From Symbiodinium natans (lineage: Eukaryota; Sar; Dinophyceae; Suessiales; Symbiodiniaceae), in assembly GCA_905221605.1 (NCBI GenBank), contig CAJNDS010000091.1, positions 396,283-460,282 on the forward strand: a stretch of 64,000 nt of DNA, given 5' to 3'. This document shows positions 24,301-31,523 of this stretch, one piece after another. The stretch's first letter is position 1, and each line of letters opens with the position of its first letter. The notes below the pieces were generated by a model, which saw only the letters and a program-made list of their open reading frames with translations, was not told the DNA's origin and ran no database searches. Both the position numbers and the translations under genes were made by a program.

Positions 24301-25600
24301 TGAAGGACGTGCACGCAACCAGGTTTATAACTGGAAAACAACAACGCTGCCCCGAAAGTGCTAAGGACTCCGCATCAAGATTGACGACCCCATAGGAGGA
24401 TTGGGTTCCCGAAGCACCCTGAACCCCAAACCCTAGACCCTAAACCGTAAATCCTAAACCCTAAGCCCTAAACCCAAAACCCTAAACTTTAAACCCTAAC
24501 CCTAAACCCTAAACCCTAAACCCAAAACCTAAACTCCCGAACCCCTAAGAATTCCAGGACACCCCTCCTGCGCCGGATCCAAGTCCTTCTTCCCACAGAT
24601 GAACACCGAGACAGCGCTTCCGTCGCTCTTCTTCTGGCCTGGCTCTTTGGGCTTCGGTTTAGGGTTTAGCGTTTAGGGTTTAGGGTTTAGGGCTTAGGGC
24701 TTAGGGCTTAGGGTTTAGGGTTTAGGGTTTAGGGTGTAGGGTGTGGGGTTTAGGGTTTAGGGTTTAGGGTTTAGGATTTAGGGTTTGGAGTTTAGGGGTT
24801 GAAGACCGGGAATGGAAGTCCCCTTTTCCGACATTCTTTGCAGGGGGGGGCCAACATTTCAAAGACTCCCTTTAGGGCAGGCCACTTTCTGTATCCCATT
24901 TAGTGACTATGCAGAATGCAACTGGGTCATGTGCGCCTGAACTGGGTTACCCCTCAACTGAATTCCATCAACGTCTGTGCCCAACTATAGTACTGTAATC
25001 GGCATGTTCTTTCCCCCAATCTGGATTCCCGTTTGCAAACATGAAGTCAAGGCTTTTTTTATGGAATCTCCTCAATCCCTGACGGAGGAAGCTTTTGGAA
25101 GCACGCATGTAGATAGTGCCGAGTCAAGTCAGAAAGATGGATACGCGCAAGTCAACACGGAAAGGGTTTTGGGAGGGTGGGGTGATGCCAACACATAGTG
25201 ATGCAAAGGGGCCTTGCGAATCGCCGGCCCAGGCCAATTGCAAATCCTAAGCCCTAAAAGTAACCCAAAACGCTAAAAAACCCTAAATTAACCCCAAACC
25301 TAAACCCTAAACCTCAAACCCTCAACCCCAATCCCCAAAAAACCCTCTATAAACCCTCTATAAACCTTCTATAAACCCCAAATTAACCCCAAACCCCAAA
25401 CCCCAAACCCTAAACCCCAAAAACCCCTCTATAAATCCTCTATAAACCCCAAACCCCAAACCCCAAACCCCAAGCCCTAAGCCCTAAACCCTAAACCCTA
25501 AATCCTCTAGCATCTCCTCAGGGCTGCCAGCCTTTGTGCAAGTGCCAAGTCCATGAGAAGGGCAACTCAACCTTCGCTGGCTGGCTCTGCTCGGCACACT
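3436..25600 (-). CDS. SCY1-like (SCYL) pseudokinase, multi-exon gene
   Basis: More than 20 small exons on the minus strand join in frame into a protein with the SCYL layout: a degenerate kinase N-lobe, a C-lobe lacking catalytic residues, then HEAT-like helices. SCYL proteins are catalytically inactive kinase homologues that act in Golgi/COPI and clathrin traffic and in tRNA export. Best junctions: 25532/24638, 24568/23681, 23638/23003, 22956/20935, 20882/19854, 17640/16604, 16556/15647, 6497/5579, 5530/4803 and 4759/4035. All keep phase, with donors GT, GC or GA. Recognisable landmarks are [11 protein letters not shown] (the W-x-x-H-x-G start typical of SCYL), [79 protein letters not shown] and [11 protein letters not shown]. 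Exon density suggests about 22 kb for one protein. The first coding exon and the exact 3' end were not found. Confidence 0.85.
3967..4035 (-). CDS. SCYL gene, HEAT-like exon 3
   Basis: A 69-nt exon, CGCCAG|GCAGCA...GCTGAG|GAAAGG, reads [19 protein letters not shown] followed by LLAE (23 codons, phase 0). It corresponds to the SCYL segment AVVLTPLFKVGKFLSAEEY. The donor is GA type. Confidence 0.85.
4071..4245. repeat. TTTAGGG array
   Basis: About 24 near-perfect copies of the 7-mer TTTAGGG lie directly next to the exon that starts at 4035. On the minus strand this is the CCCTAAA-rich 3' end of an intron. Its placement next to an exon, not at a contig end, argues against a chromosome terminus. 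Confidence 0.95.
4759..4803 (-). CDS. SCYL gene, HEAT-like exon 2
   Basis: A 45-nt exon, ACATCAG|GTGTTG...CAAGAG|GCCGGC, reads [15 protein letters not shown] (15 codons, phase 0). It matches the SCYL HEAT entry VLPQLLTAFEFG. Inverted telomere-like repeats lie on both sides. Confidence 0.86.
5530..5579 (-). CDS. SCYL gene, HEAT-like exon 1
   Basis: A 50-nt exon, TTTGAAG|GACTTC...CGGCAG|GCGGGG, reads [16 protein letters not shown]. The GC donor is in phase 0 and leads straight into VLPDLL at 4803, parallel to the SCYL order LSKSLDAFP...HKVLPQLL. Confidence 0.85.
5829..5916. mobile_element. 88-bp element with perfect 14-bp terminal inverted repeats
   Basis: CTCCAATACCCCTT at 5829-5842 is exactly inverted as AAGGGGTATTGGAG at 5903-5916. 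The AT-rich interior has no coding potential. It looks like a very short non-autonomous DNA transposon (MITE); no target duplication is obvious. Confidence 0.6.
6497..6528 (-). CDS. SCYL gene, linker/HEAT entry exon
   Basis: The frame reads [11 protein letters not shown] and ends TTCGAAG|GAGCGT (GA donor) at 6497. The acceptor is probably GCAAAG|GTCTCC at 6528. [11 protein letters not shown] matches the SCYL segment EPAEKQKFFQEL. It joins the exon at 5579 to give [20 protein letters not shown]. Confidence 0.82.
6841..6958. mobile_element. MITE family 1 copy, degenerate
   Basis: It contains TTCATGGTACTTCTTAACCA near its left end and ACTTATAAGCCCCTTAAGT inside, both shared with the copies near 12421 and 18091. 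The right end has lost its terminal inverted repeat. Confidence 0.6.
7070..7235 (-). CDS. SCYL gene, possible linker exons
   Basis: About 7070-7125 reads [20 protein letters not shown] and sits between CCCTAAA and TTTAGGG arrays. About 7185-7235 reads [20 protein letters not shown]. Both are open on the minus strand and lie in the interval between the kinase-like and HEAT-like parts, but there is no sequence landmark. Confidence 0.35.
8394..8706. repeat. 9-bp variant telomere-like array (CCCCCTAAA)n
   Basis: About 34 nearly perfect copies of AAACCCCCT occur with only a handful of substitutions. Because the unit is a multiple of three, the minus strand gives an open GFR-repeat frame, which is an artefact. 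The unit has two extra C per repeat compared with the ordinary CCCTAAA arrays in the window. Confidence 0.93.
9045..9290 (-). CDS. SCYL gene, candidate exon with [14 protein letters not shown]
   Basis: One minus frame is open for about 75 residues and includes [18 protein letters not shown] and [14 protein letters not shown]. The Y-x-L-L-x-x-x-x-P-x-R spacing resembles the SCYL segment just after the kinase-like domain (YCELVGANPKVRPNP). A second frame is also open. Both flanks are TTTAGGG-like, so the exon borders are not resolved. Confidence 0.4.
10515..11050 (-). CDS. SCYL gene, end of kinase-like domain exons
   Basis: The exon at about 10515-10563 (TTCAG|GATGTG) reads [17 protein letters not shown], similar to the segment (P..L.P.Y.EL...P) that ends SCYL kinase-like domains. 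Upstream, about 10950-11050 keeps an open frame reading [21 protein letters not shown] third open stretch lies at about 10640-10790. The first is likely and the others possible. Confidence 0.55.
11284..11810 (-). CDS. SCYL gene, two C-lobe exon candidates
   Basis: The exon at 11755-11810 (CATCACAG|TACATT, ending CGAAAG|GGG) reads [17 protein letters not shown]. The exon at 11284-11352 (GTCGAG|GTCTTC, ending CAG|GTAGGG) reads [20 protein letters not shown] then AAQ and is a whole number of codons. The second has textbook borders and inverted telomere-like flanks. Neither has a family landmark; their place in the gene follows from order, strand and phase. Confidence 0.6.
12265..12344 (-). CDS. 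SCYL gene, alpha-F exon
   Basis: An 80-nt exon, GGCCAG|GCCTGG... to AAAAGG|GTAAGA, reads [20 protein letters not shown] followed by VPEVK. The D-x-W-x-x-x-x-x-L pattern is kinase subdomain IX and aligns with the SCYL segment SADMWRLGCLIWEVF. It has a canonical GTAAGA donor. Confidence 0.8.
12421..12545. mobile_element. MITE family 1 copy
   Basis: It shares with 18091-18234 the segments CAATGAGAAGTGTAG, CACTTATAAGCCCTTAAGTA and GGTTACTAAGTACCATGAAC followed by CTCCAAGTA at the right end. The left terminal repeat is replaced by TTTAGGG repeats, as if a telomere-like array had invaded or replaced it. Confidence 0.75.
13329..13445. mobile_element. MITE family 1 copy
   Basis: The left end is CTTGGATGTTCATGGGCACTT and the right end AAGTAGCCACGAACCTCCAAG, an imperfect inverted pair of the family termini. 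The interior differs from the 18091 copy and resembles the copies at 34920 and 40373 (AGGGTAACTAT). Confidence 0.65.
13725..13800. mobile_element. Family 6 element (GATGTTCCCCCTTATACTAAC), partial
   Basis: The left terminus is the same as at 41046. The right side reads CCCCGTTAAGGGCTGG where the fuller copy has CCTATTAAGGACTG. Confidence 0.5.
14001..14056 (-). CDS. SCYL gene, candidate activation-segment exon
   Basis: The stretch lies between CCCTAAA (left) and TTTAGGG (right) arrays and follows CTACAG|. In the phase expected after the 15619 donor it reads [13 protein letters not shown], where PPD could be the APE/PPE position. A second open frame ([18 protein letters not shown]) exists, so the frame is not settled. 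Confidence 0.5.
15445..15571. mobile_element. MITE family 2 copy
   Basis: It begins CTAGATCCAGGAGTAACCTA and ends GGTCCTACTCTGGGTTCTAG. These ends are inverted relatives of each other (CTAG-ACCCA-AGAGTA / TACTCT-GGGT-CCTAG). A segment with GTGCCCCCTTTTGGTTTA is shared with the copy at 31915. Confidence 0.7.
15619..15647 (-). CDS. SCYL gene, DFG-position microexon
   Basis: About 29 nt, GGACAG|GGTGGG to AAGG|GCTTAG, reading VGSFELCQK. Joined to the previous exon it gives [13 protein letters not shown], matching the SCYL pattern EWKLGGLDYM. The DFG metal-binding motif is replaced by SFE. The frame continues into a candidate exon at 14001-14056 that contains VPQWPPD. Confidence 0.78.
16556..16604 (-). 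CDS. SCYL gene, beta-7/beta-8 exon
   Basis: A 49-nt exon, CCCAG|GCCTG...TTTAG|GCGAGA, reads [15 protein letters not shown]. It follows the SCYL pattern NV...VFVDRAGEWKLG. The GC donor and split AGG codon lead to the microexon at 15647. Confidence 0.82.
17065..17170. repeat. TTTAGGG array
   Basis: About 14 perfect copies followed by a few TTAGGGC variants. It lies in the SCYL intron upstream of the exon at 16604 (minus-strand sense). Confidence 0.95.
17640..17685 (-). CDS. SCYL gene, catalytic-loop exon (HRD lost)
   Basis: A 46-nt exon, CGAAG|GCCCTT...CCACG|GCGGCT, reads [15 protein letters not shown]. It joins the exon starting at 16604 to give [12 protein letters not shown]. The HRD catalytic motif is HGL here, so the catalytic aspartate is missing, as expected for an SCYL pseudokinase. 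Confidence 0.83.
18091..18234. mobile_element. MITE family 1, most complete copy (144 bp)
   Basis: It starts TACTTGGAGGTTCACGGTAC and TTAGTAACCAAT and ends with the inverted form ATTGGGTTACTAAGTTCTAT and GAACCTCCAAGTA, giving terminal inverted repeats of about 32 bp with four mismatches. The 80-bp interior has no coding potential. The family lies in introns between telomere-like arrays and has at least eight other copies in this window. Confidence 0.85.
19675..19707 (-). CDS. SCYL gene, alpha-E upstream exon
   Basis: The 33-nt segment reads [11 protein letters not shown]. With the next exon it gives [15 protein letters not shown], parallel to the SCYL segment ISWGLHQIVKALSFL. The acceptor is GGGAAG|GTCGTG; the donor GCTGAG|GGC is non-standard and could instead be GCT|GAGGGC (GA type). 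Confidence 0.6.
19815..19854 (-). CDS. SCYL gene, alpha-D region exon
   Basis: After the acceptor TTTAG|GTTGTCG the frame reads [13 protein letters not shown]. The split codon AG+G joins the previous exon in frame ([14 protein letters not shown]). The donor is uncertain (TCG|GAGCAA is possible). Unlike most exons it has TTTAGGG on its left and CCCTAAA on its right, an exception to the flank rule. Confidence 0.65.
20041..20180 (-). mobile_element. Family 4 element, inverted relative of 42561-42715
   Basis: Its reverse complement contains TTTTTGGTGAGTGTATAAGG, ATATTGGTAAGTGCATATAT and TAAACCCTACTTCATATAGG. All three recur in the same order at 42565-42710, in the opposite orientation. It is about 140 bp, AT-rich and non-coding. 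Confidence 0.7.
20882..20935 (-). CDS. SCYL gene, beta-5/hinge exon
   Basis: A 54-nt exon reads [29 protein letters not shown] matches the SCYL hinge pattern YVVTEPVTPL. The acceptor is GAAGCAG|CGGC and the donor TCGAG|GATTTG (GA type). The left flank is CCCTAAA; the right flank is degenerate. Confidence 0.85.
21133..21376. repeat. AGT/AGC trinucleotide repeat
   Basis: About 75 trinucleotides of AGT, AGC and a few variants, arranged in homogeneous sub-blocks. On the minus strand they give threonine or leucine runs in different frames, which are not evidence of a protein. Confidence 0.9.
21479..21594. mobile_element. MITE family 2 copy
   Basis: The start is ACCGGGAGTAACCTAGGAAT and the end GGGCCTAGTCTGGGTCCTAG. 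It shares AGGGGGAATAAGGGCCTA with the copy at 58247. Confidence 0.7.
22320..22562. repeat. Degenerate CCCTAAA array
   Basis: About 34 units of CCCTAAA with scattered CCCTG, AGCCC and CCCTAGA variants. It lies at the left of a stretch (22570-22660) with open minus frames that does not fit the SCYL reading order. Confidence 0.92.
22956..23003 (-). CDS. SCYL gene, HPN exon
   Basis: A 48-nt exon, TTCAG|GCATCC...GGCAG|GTATTG, reads [16 protein letters not shown] with a canonical GT donor. RHPN(V/I)L is the hallmark that precedes beta-strand 4 in SCYL domains. The junction to 20935 completes a serine codon. Confidence 0.88.
23316..23412. mobile_element. Element with 14-bp inverted repeats AGTATGGGCCCTTA
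   Basis: AGTATGGGCCCTTA (23316-23329) is exactly inverted as TAAGGGCCCATACT (23399-23412). Between them is a tandem pair of ATAGGAGTGTAT. A related GGGCCCTTAGTATGG lies at about 23272, so the element may extend left. Confidence 0.5.
23638..23681 (-). CDS. SCYL gene, alpha-C helix exon
   Basis: A 44-nt exon, CTCAG|GGGGCC...CTGAG|GCGATCC, reads [14 protein letters not shown]. The GC donor and the split AGG codon join it to the next exon to give [13 protein letters not shown], the SCYL landmark KRLKTLRHPNIL. Telomere-like repeats flank both sides in the usual inverted order. Confidence 0.88.
24568..24638 (-). CDS. SCYL gene, exon for beta-strands 2-3
   Basis: The 71-nt exon reads [20 protein letters not shown] then PAQ. 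It follows CCAG| and ends CAG|GAGGGG, a GA-type donor. It joins the previous exon to give [17 protein letters not shown], matching the SCYL pattern HRGTSKDDGSPVSIF. The usual kinase VAIK lysine position is replaced by the SVF motif, as expected in this family. Confidence 0.85.
25532..25600 (-). CDS. SCYL gene, N-terminal exon
   Basis: The frame reads [14 protein letters not shown], which fits the conserved opening of SCYL kinase-like domains (LPY...WGSWTHHRGT). The donor is AAAG|GCTGGC (GC type) at 25532/25531. The acceptor is probably CGAAG|GTTGAG at 25571, although the exon could start nearer 25600. CCCTAAA repeats lie on the left and TTTAGGG repeats on the right. An upstream exon with the start codon must exist but was not identified. 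Confidence 0.75.
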
Positions 25601-25619
25601 GTTCACCCGTTAGGGTTTA

Positions 25620-27640
25620 GGGTTTAGGGTTTAGGGTTTAGGGTTTAGGGTTGAGGGTTGAGGGTTGAGGGTTGAGGGTTTTGGGTTTTAAGGGCTTAAG
25701 TGGTTCTGGGGTTTCGGGTTTTGTGGCGAGGTGGAGGGAGAGGACAGTGTGTTCACAGACGCCGTGTGCTTTCCATGGCTTGCTCTGCCTGCTGAGGGCT
25801 GTGAGGGCCTCTGTCAAGGGGCTGTCTATCGTCTTGGCAAAAATGACTTAGACCATTTGATGCAAGGGGCCTCAAAAAAATGAAAGGCTTGAACCCCCTG
25901 AACCCTGGCCGGGCAGTTGCCGTGCCTTCTCACCGATAGAGTAGCCGAAGCTGCTGGGGAGCTCCCCCCATCCCACCTGTGGGCTACACTGCTTCTTACA
26001 ACCAAAACGTTCAAACTCTGAACCCTCGGACAACCCGACCGAGCCGGCCTACCAGGCGAATTTAAAAATAGAGAGGTGTTGCTGAAGGGGAAATGGCTCT
26101 AAGTTCGTAGAAACCACAGATTTAAAGTGATGAGACATATACAATACACTGCTTATCCTGCGCAAACTTTTAAATCGTTGGGGGAAACCCCGAGCCGAAC
26201 ATTGTGAAGGCCCGATCGAAAATCTAGAAACCACAGATCGGAAACAAATAAATCAAAAACAGAAGTGTTCAATGAACACAAATCTTTCAAGGAACCCGAA
26301 CCGAACCGAACCTAGCTTACTACGGTTTCAGGTCAGTGTAAACAAATATGCGGGTGAAGTAATAGGGGACACGTAGGATTAAGAGGACCCGTGGGCATAT
26401 AGACCCTCTGAATAAGGTCCCTGTTTAAGAGAGCCAGGAGAGGGTTAACAAGGGACCCCCTTCTCCTACCTAGGAATTAACATACACCCCGAAGGAACGC
26501 CAGTGCTAAAAGGGCTCCAACGTGCGGGGTAAAGGGGTTAGATGGCCGTAGCCGCGCGGCGCCCCCGTACTGAAACACCCTAGACCCTAAACCTTATACA
26601 CCCTGAACTCGAAACCCAAAACCCTAAAGCCGAAACCCCAAACCCTAAACCCTAAACTTCCAAATCCTGGATTCCCAGCTTCCGAGCCTTGCTCAGCAAG
26701 TTCTTGAACATGCACCCAGGCCAGGGGCCTCGAAGGGGTTTGAGGTTTCAGGGTTTTAGGGCTTAGGGTTTAGGGTTTCAGAATTCCGGTGTAGGGTTTA
26801 GGGTTTTCTAGATTTCAGCCTCCCATCACAAGGTGAGCACAACATACCTTGAATGAAACGACGGCTCTTGTCATACGGTTTAGGATACCCTTATAGTGAC
26901 ATGCACTGAATGCGAACCGTCCGAACCGCCGAACCGAACCGGACTGGAACCAAACCGCGCATAGTTAAGTTTCGGTTCTCAGAAACCGAACCGAACCGAA
27001 CCGTGGCAACCCTGAATTCAGGGTTTGGGTTTAGGGTTCAGGGTGAGGGTTCTGGGGGTCTAAGGTTCAGGATTTGAGGGATGCAGAATTTTAGAGGTTT
27101 GGGGTGAGGGTTTTCGGGTGTAGGGTTTAATTATAGGGTGTGCAGGTCTGAGGGTTTGGAGGGTTTTAGGAGTCGCAAGGGCTAGAGGGGCTCTGGGCAT
27201 CACTCCCTAAACCCGAAATCCTAAACCGTAATCCTAAACCACGATCCCTACACACACATATACATAAACAAAAGAAATAGGAATAAATAAATAACAAAGA
27301 AGTGTGTGCATATATATATATATATATACATGTATATATATATATATACATATATGGGGGGGTCCGCACCTTAGGGGCACCCTTCTAGGGCTTCCTTTTG
27401 CCGGATTGTTTTTGGTCGGGTGGTGCGAAAGACGACCCTAAATGAGGAAACTAACATGCTACCATTAGGGTTTAGGGTTTAGGGTTTAGGGTTTAGGGTT
27501 TAGGGCTTTGGGTTTACCATGAGCAGCCGGCGCAAGCTGGGCTCCGCGCACTCTGCTGCAGGAGGCAGACTTACATGTGGCAACGGGGTCTTGGGGCCTT
27601 GTGCTGGTAGTATTGGTTCTGGGGGCTATTGTAGGGTGGG
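25620..27640. other. Region upstream of the SCYL N-terminal exon, no clear gene
   Basis: It holds a TTTAGGG array (25612-25690), a unique stretch to about 26580, clusters of the 5-mer CGAAC (26285-26310 and 26925-27003) and a TA-rich microsatellite (27305-27355). Several short open frames exist on the minus strand (for example 25826-26014) without family pattern. The SCYL start codon exon and promoter are expected here but were not identified. Confidence 0.5.
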
Positions 27641-27779
27641 CTTATTCTGAACCCTCGAAATTCTAAATGCGCGAAGCGCGATCACCAAGGAACGGTGTCC
27701 GGGTTTATGAAGTTGATCGTACTCCCAGAATAGCGGTCCCCTCATATACCCCAAAATACGCTACACCATATTGCGCTTA

Positions 27780-27890
27780 CCTGTGCAAAAGAGTGCCCCT
27801 GTTTTCGGAACCACCCCCCCCTCATGAAGGGCTGTGCAACAACGACTGCAGCTGTTCGAAGTGGCCGAAGACGCGGCCGAGCCAGGTAGA
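27780..27890. CDS. Possible exon, strand uncertain
   Basis: On the plus strand AVQQRLQLFEVAEDAAEP ends at the perfect donor GCCAG|GTAGAG at about 27886. On the minus strand WLGRVFGHFEQLQSLLHSPS is also open. Because all recognised genes are on the minus strand, either reading is possible. There is no family assignment. Confidence 0.3.
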
Positions 27891-28399
27891 GGGTTTAGGA
27901 TGGGTTTAGGGTTTAGGGTTTCGGGTTTCGGGTTTGGGGTTTAGGGTTTAGGGTTTGGGTTTTGGGGTTTAGGGTCCAGCGTTTGTAAGACCATGACACG
28001 GTCGGCGCAAGCTCCGAAGACAAGCAAATATGGTGAAGCATAGCCAATTCATGTCCCTAAACCCTAAACCCTAAACCCTATAACCCCAAAAATGCCGATT
28101 TAGCACGAACCTACTGTTAGAGGAGTCTGTAGTCTGAAGGCAAATTCATTTCAGCCCTTTGGCAGCTCGGTAGCCATATTAATATCATAAAAAGGGTACC
28201 CTTGTTTGGGTTGGTTACTTTACAAGGGAACCTTGAACCAAAAAAAGGGAAAAGGGTACCACTGGGCTACAAAGAACACTAAACCCAAACCCCAAACCAC
28301 ATACCCTAAACCCTAAACCCTAAACCCTAAACCTAAAACCCTACACCCTAAACCCTAAACCCTAAACCCTAAACCCGAAACCCTAAACCCTAAACCCCA

Positions 28400-28502
28400 A
28401 CCAAAAGAGCCCTCCAGCGCCCTCTTTGCGTCCGCAGGCTTGGCGGGCCCGTCAGCGCGCTCCCTCGCGCACCTCCGCGCTGGTCCTCCCGAAGGCGGCC
28501 CG
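28400..28502 (-). CDS. Possible exon, frame unresolved
   Basis: A GC-rich 100-bp island is bordered by CCCTAAA (left) and TTTAGGG (right), the usual exon setting. A minus frame reads ERADGPAKPADAKRALEGS; plus frames are also open. No family was recognised. It could belong to the SEL1-like gene upstream or to a separate gene. Confidence 0.35.
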
Positions 28503-28569
28503 GGGGTTTAGGGTTTAGGGTTTAGGGTTTAGGGTTTAGGGTTTAGGGTTTAGGGTTTAGGGTTTGGGG

Positions 28570-29125
28570 CATGACAGCGACTCATTGCCCGGGCGATTGC
28601 ATGATCTATTCTCCTGCCGGGGGTGTAGGCGTACTGGGGCCATTGACGCGTCGCTTCAGTAAAGAGCGGACGCAAGTGCGTCGCTAGAGCTTTGACGACG
28701 ATACGACCGCCGGCCTCGGTGAGAGAAATCGGGCGAAGATTTTCAGGACGATCTGCCGCTTTGCTTGGTTTGGGAAGCCACGCCACCCAGGCATCCGCCC
28801 ACAACGGGGTAGAACTCACCTGGATTGGCCCCCAGGCGCAGATTCGCTCACAGAGCCTTTCGAGATGAGGCAGCAGCTGGAGATCCCAACTCTGACTCCG
28901 AAGCCTCCGAGACTTCAGTCGGGCCGGGCAAGACTGTCGGAAGAGCCGACACTGGTGCCTCCTCTGACCCGGCGCCTGGAGTAGTCGTCTTCTGAAATGG
29001 AGCTGGCAAAGCAGATGCAGGATCCCTGTGTTAAGTGAAACACAGATCTGAGGCTGGAGGGTCGTGGGTGCAGGATTTAGGGTAAGTTTTTCAGTAGCCG
29101 TCCCCTCAAAAGTGCAACACTCCAC
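28570..29125 (-). mobile_element. Reverse transcriptase fragment of a non-LTR retroelement
   Basis: An open minus frame includes WVAWLPKPSKAADRPENLRP followed by ISLTEAGGRIVVKALATHL and, later, QYAYTPGRRIDHAIARA. LPKP...NLRPISL...K and the QYAYTPGR box are the early motifs of reverse transcriptases of LINE-like elements common in dinoflagellates. The copy stops before the YxDD active site and runs directly into telomere-like repeats at 28568, so it is truncated. Its start is also incomplete. It lies in a presumed intron or intergenic stretch. Confidence 0.75.
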
Positions 29126-29737
29126 AAGTCACTGACAAATCTGACATCTTCCCTAAGCCCCCTTGGACCCTGAAGCCCACGTAGGATTTAGGGCTTAGGG
29201 TTTAGGGAAAGTCTTCCCTAAAACCTAAACCCTAAACCCTAACAACGTAAAACAAAAACGGCCAAATGACCTTACGCCTCCGCAGACACATGATCACCAC
29301 TAAATAGGGGTGAAGGGTTTAGGATTTAGGGTTTAAGGTTAGGTATACGCCCTATAAACCCGACAAACCCTGCACAAACCCGACACTAAACCTGTGAACA
29401 CTTTCGGAAAATCTATCAAGCCCGGTACACACCCTTAAACGCATTCTACAAAAACCCGACGACAAACCCCAAAACCTATCAACGCCAATCAAAAGTCATA
29501 TAAAAACAACGATAATATTAGAACAGGATACATAAGCCCCCCCCCCCCCCCCCCCCCCAAATCCCAAATCCCCCGAATCCCTAAAACCCTGAACTTAGAG
29601 CCTAAACCTGAACCTTAAAGGGCACGCTCCCAGAGCCTCCCCCCCCCCCCCCAAAAAAAAAAAAAAAAAAAAAGAATCAAAAACCAAATCCCTAAACCCT
29701 AAACCCTGAACCTTAAATCCTAAACCCTAAACCCTAA

Positions 29738-29830
29738 AAGCAACAGCAGTGGCGATGGGAGCACGGTGCAAGTCTTGTTGCCGTCCTCGCCGCCTCATCA
29801 TCTCCTTGCTCTCCAGCCTCCGGGCAAGTT
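29738..29830 (-). CDS. Possible exon KLARRLESKEMMRRRGRQQ
   Basis: The stretch is bordered by CCCTAAA on the left and TTTAGGG on the right. The minus frame gives a basic helix-like segment; three plus frames are also open. It could be a C-terminal exon of the SEL1-like gene whose repeats lie at 31.5-40.6 kb. No family landmark. Confidence 0.35.
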
Positions 29831-29834
29831 TTTG

Positions 29835-30600
29835 GGGTTTAGGGTTTAGGGTTAGGGTTCTAGGGTTCAGGTTAGGGTTTAGGGTTTGAGGTTTAGGTGT
29901 TGGGGTTTAGGGTCAGGGTTTAGGGTTTAGGGTTTAGGGTTTGGGGATTACAGTTTGGGGTTTAGGGTTTAGGGTTTAGGGTTCAGGGTTTAGGGTTTAG
30001 GGTTAGGGTTAGGGTTTAGGGTTTAGGGTTTAGGGTTTAGGGTTTAGGGTTTAGGGTTTAGGGTTTAGGGTTTAGGGTTTAGGGTTTAGGGTTTAGGGTT
30101 GGGTTTAGGGGTTAGGGTTTAGGGTTTGGGGTTAGGGTTTAGGTTTAGTTAGGTTTAGGGTTTAGGGTTTAGGGTTTAGGGTTTAGGTTTAGGGTAGGTT
30201 TAGGTTTAGGGTTTAGGGTTAGGGGGTTTAGGGTTTAGGTTTAGGGTTAGGGTGGGTTGGGGTTTGGGGTTTAGCGTTTAAGGTTAGGTTTTAGGGTCTA
30301 GGGTAGGGTTCAACGGGTTAAGGTTAGGGTTAGGGTTGAGGGTTTAGGTGGGGGGTTAGGGTCGGGTTTAGGGTTTAGGGGTTAGGGTCAGGGTTTAGGG
30401 TTTAGGGTTTAGGGTTTAGGTTTAGGGTCTAGGGTTTAGGGTTTGGGGTTTGGGTTTGGGGTTTGGGGTTTGGGTTCGGGTTTGGGGTTTGTGGTTTGGA
30501 GTTTGGGGTTTGGGTTTAGGGTTTAGGGTTTAGGGTTTAAGGTTTAGGGTTTGGGGTTGGGGGTTTAGGGGTTGGGTTGGGGGTTTAGGGTTTAGGGTTT
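29835..30600. repeat. Long degenerate TTTAGGG array
   Basis: About 765 bp of TTTAGGG with many one-base indels and substitutions, ending in a poly-G run. It is the longest telomere-like block in the window and, unlike most others, is not homogeneous. Confidence 0.95.
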
Positions 30601-31380
30601 AGGGTTGGGGGGGGGGGGGGGGGGAGCCTATTGATACAACGGGGGTTCAGGGTTCAGGGCGTTTAGGGTTTAGGGCGTGTCGGGTTCAGGGTGTGTAGGG
30701 TTTAGGACAGAGATTTGGGCATATAGGGCTTAGGGTTTAGGGTTCGGAGGTCTTAGGCCTTGCAGGACTCCGGCCCTACATGTAGCCAAAAAAGCCAAAC
30801 GCTAAACCCCTACATAAACCCCACAAAGTCCTATAACCCTGTAAACCCAACATCATAAACCCCACCAAGCCCTGCAAACCCTACAAACCCTATGAAGACC
30901 CTGCCATACCCTAGTACCACCAAGCCTTAATGTTCGGAAACTAGAAGTTTGCATGTTTTCCAGCCTTTGCTCCGCTACGTGCAGCTTACTTACTGGCTCT
31001 CAGTGGGGAATGAAAGAACCCCTTGAAGGGTTTATATAGGGGGATAGAAAGTACCTAATTCCCTCGGCCCCTTTTTAAGAGCCAGTAGGTTTCTGATATG
31101 CTAGGTGAGCTCTGCGAAGGCTCTGTGGTGTTGAGGGTTAGGGTTGCATCTTTGAGTTTGAGCAAGATGCTCTTGAACCCAATCAGAGACAATCTGAAGC
31201 CGCACGGGCCTACGACGTGCAGGGTTGAGGGTTTATAGGATGTTTTGTCTAAATTACACTGACCCCGCCCTAAAACAAGAAACCCTAAACCCTAAACCCT
31301 AAACCCTAAACCCGAGAACTCTTACAATCCTGCTGATTGTATGGAGCCATGGGGACGGCCTGAAAGCCCACACCCTTTGC

Positions 31381-31430
31381 GTTTAGGGGTTTAGGGGTTT
31401 AGGGGTTTAGGGGTTTAGGGGTTTAGGGGT
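31381..31430. repeat. 8-bp variant array (TTTAGGGG)n
   Basis: Six perfect copies of GTTTAGGG with one extra G compared with the common unit. The array at about 3000-3080 has the same 8-bp unit in the CCCCTAAA orientation. Confidence 0.9.
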
Positions 31431-31523
31431 TCGCGCTTAGGGGGCTTAGGTCTACGTAGGGTTTCGGGTTTAGGGTTTAGGGTTTAGGATTTAGGGTTTA
31501 GCGTTTCCTAAACTGCACCTTAC

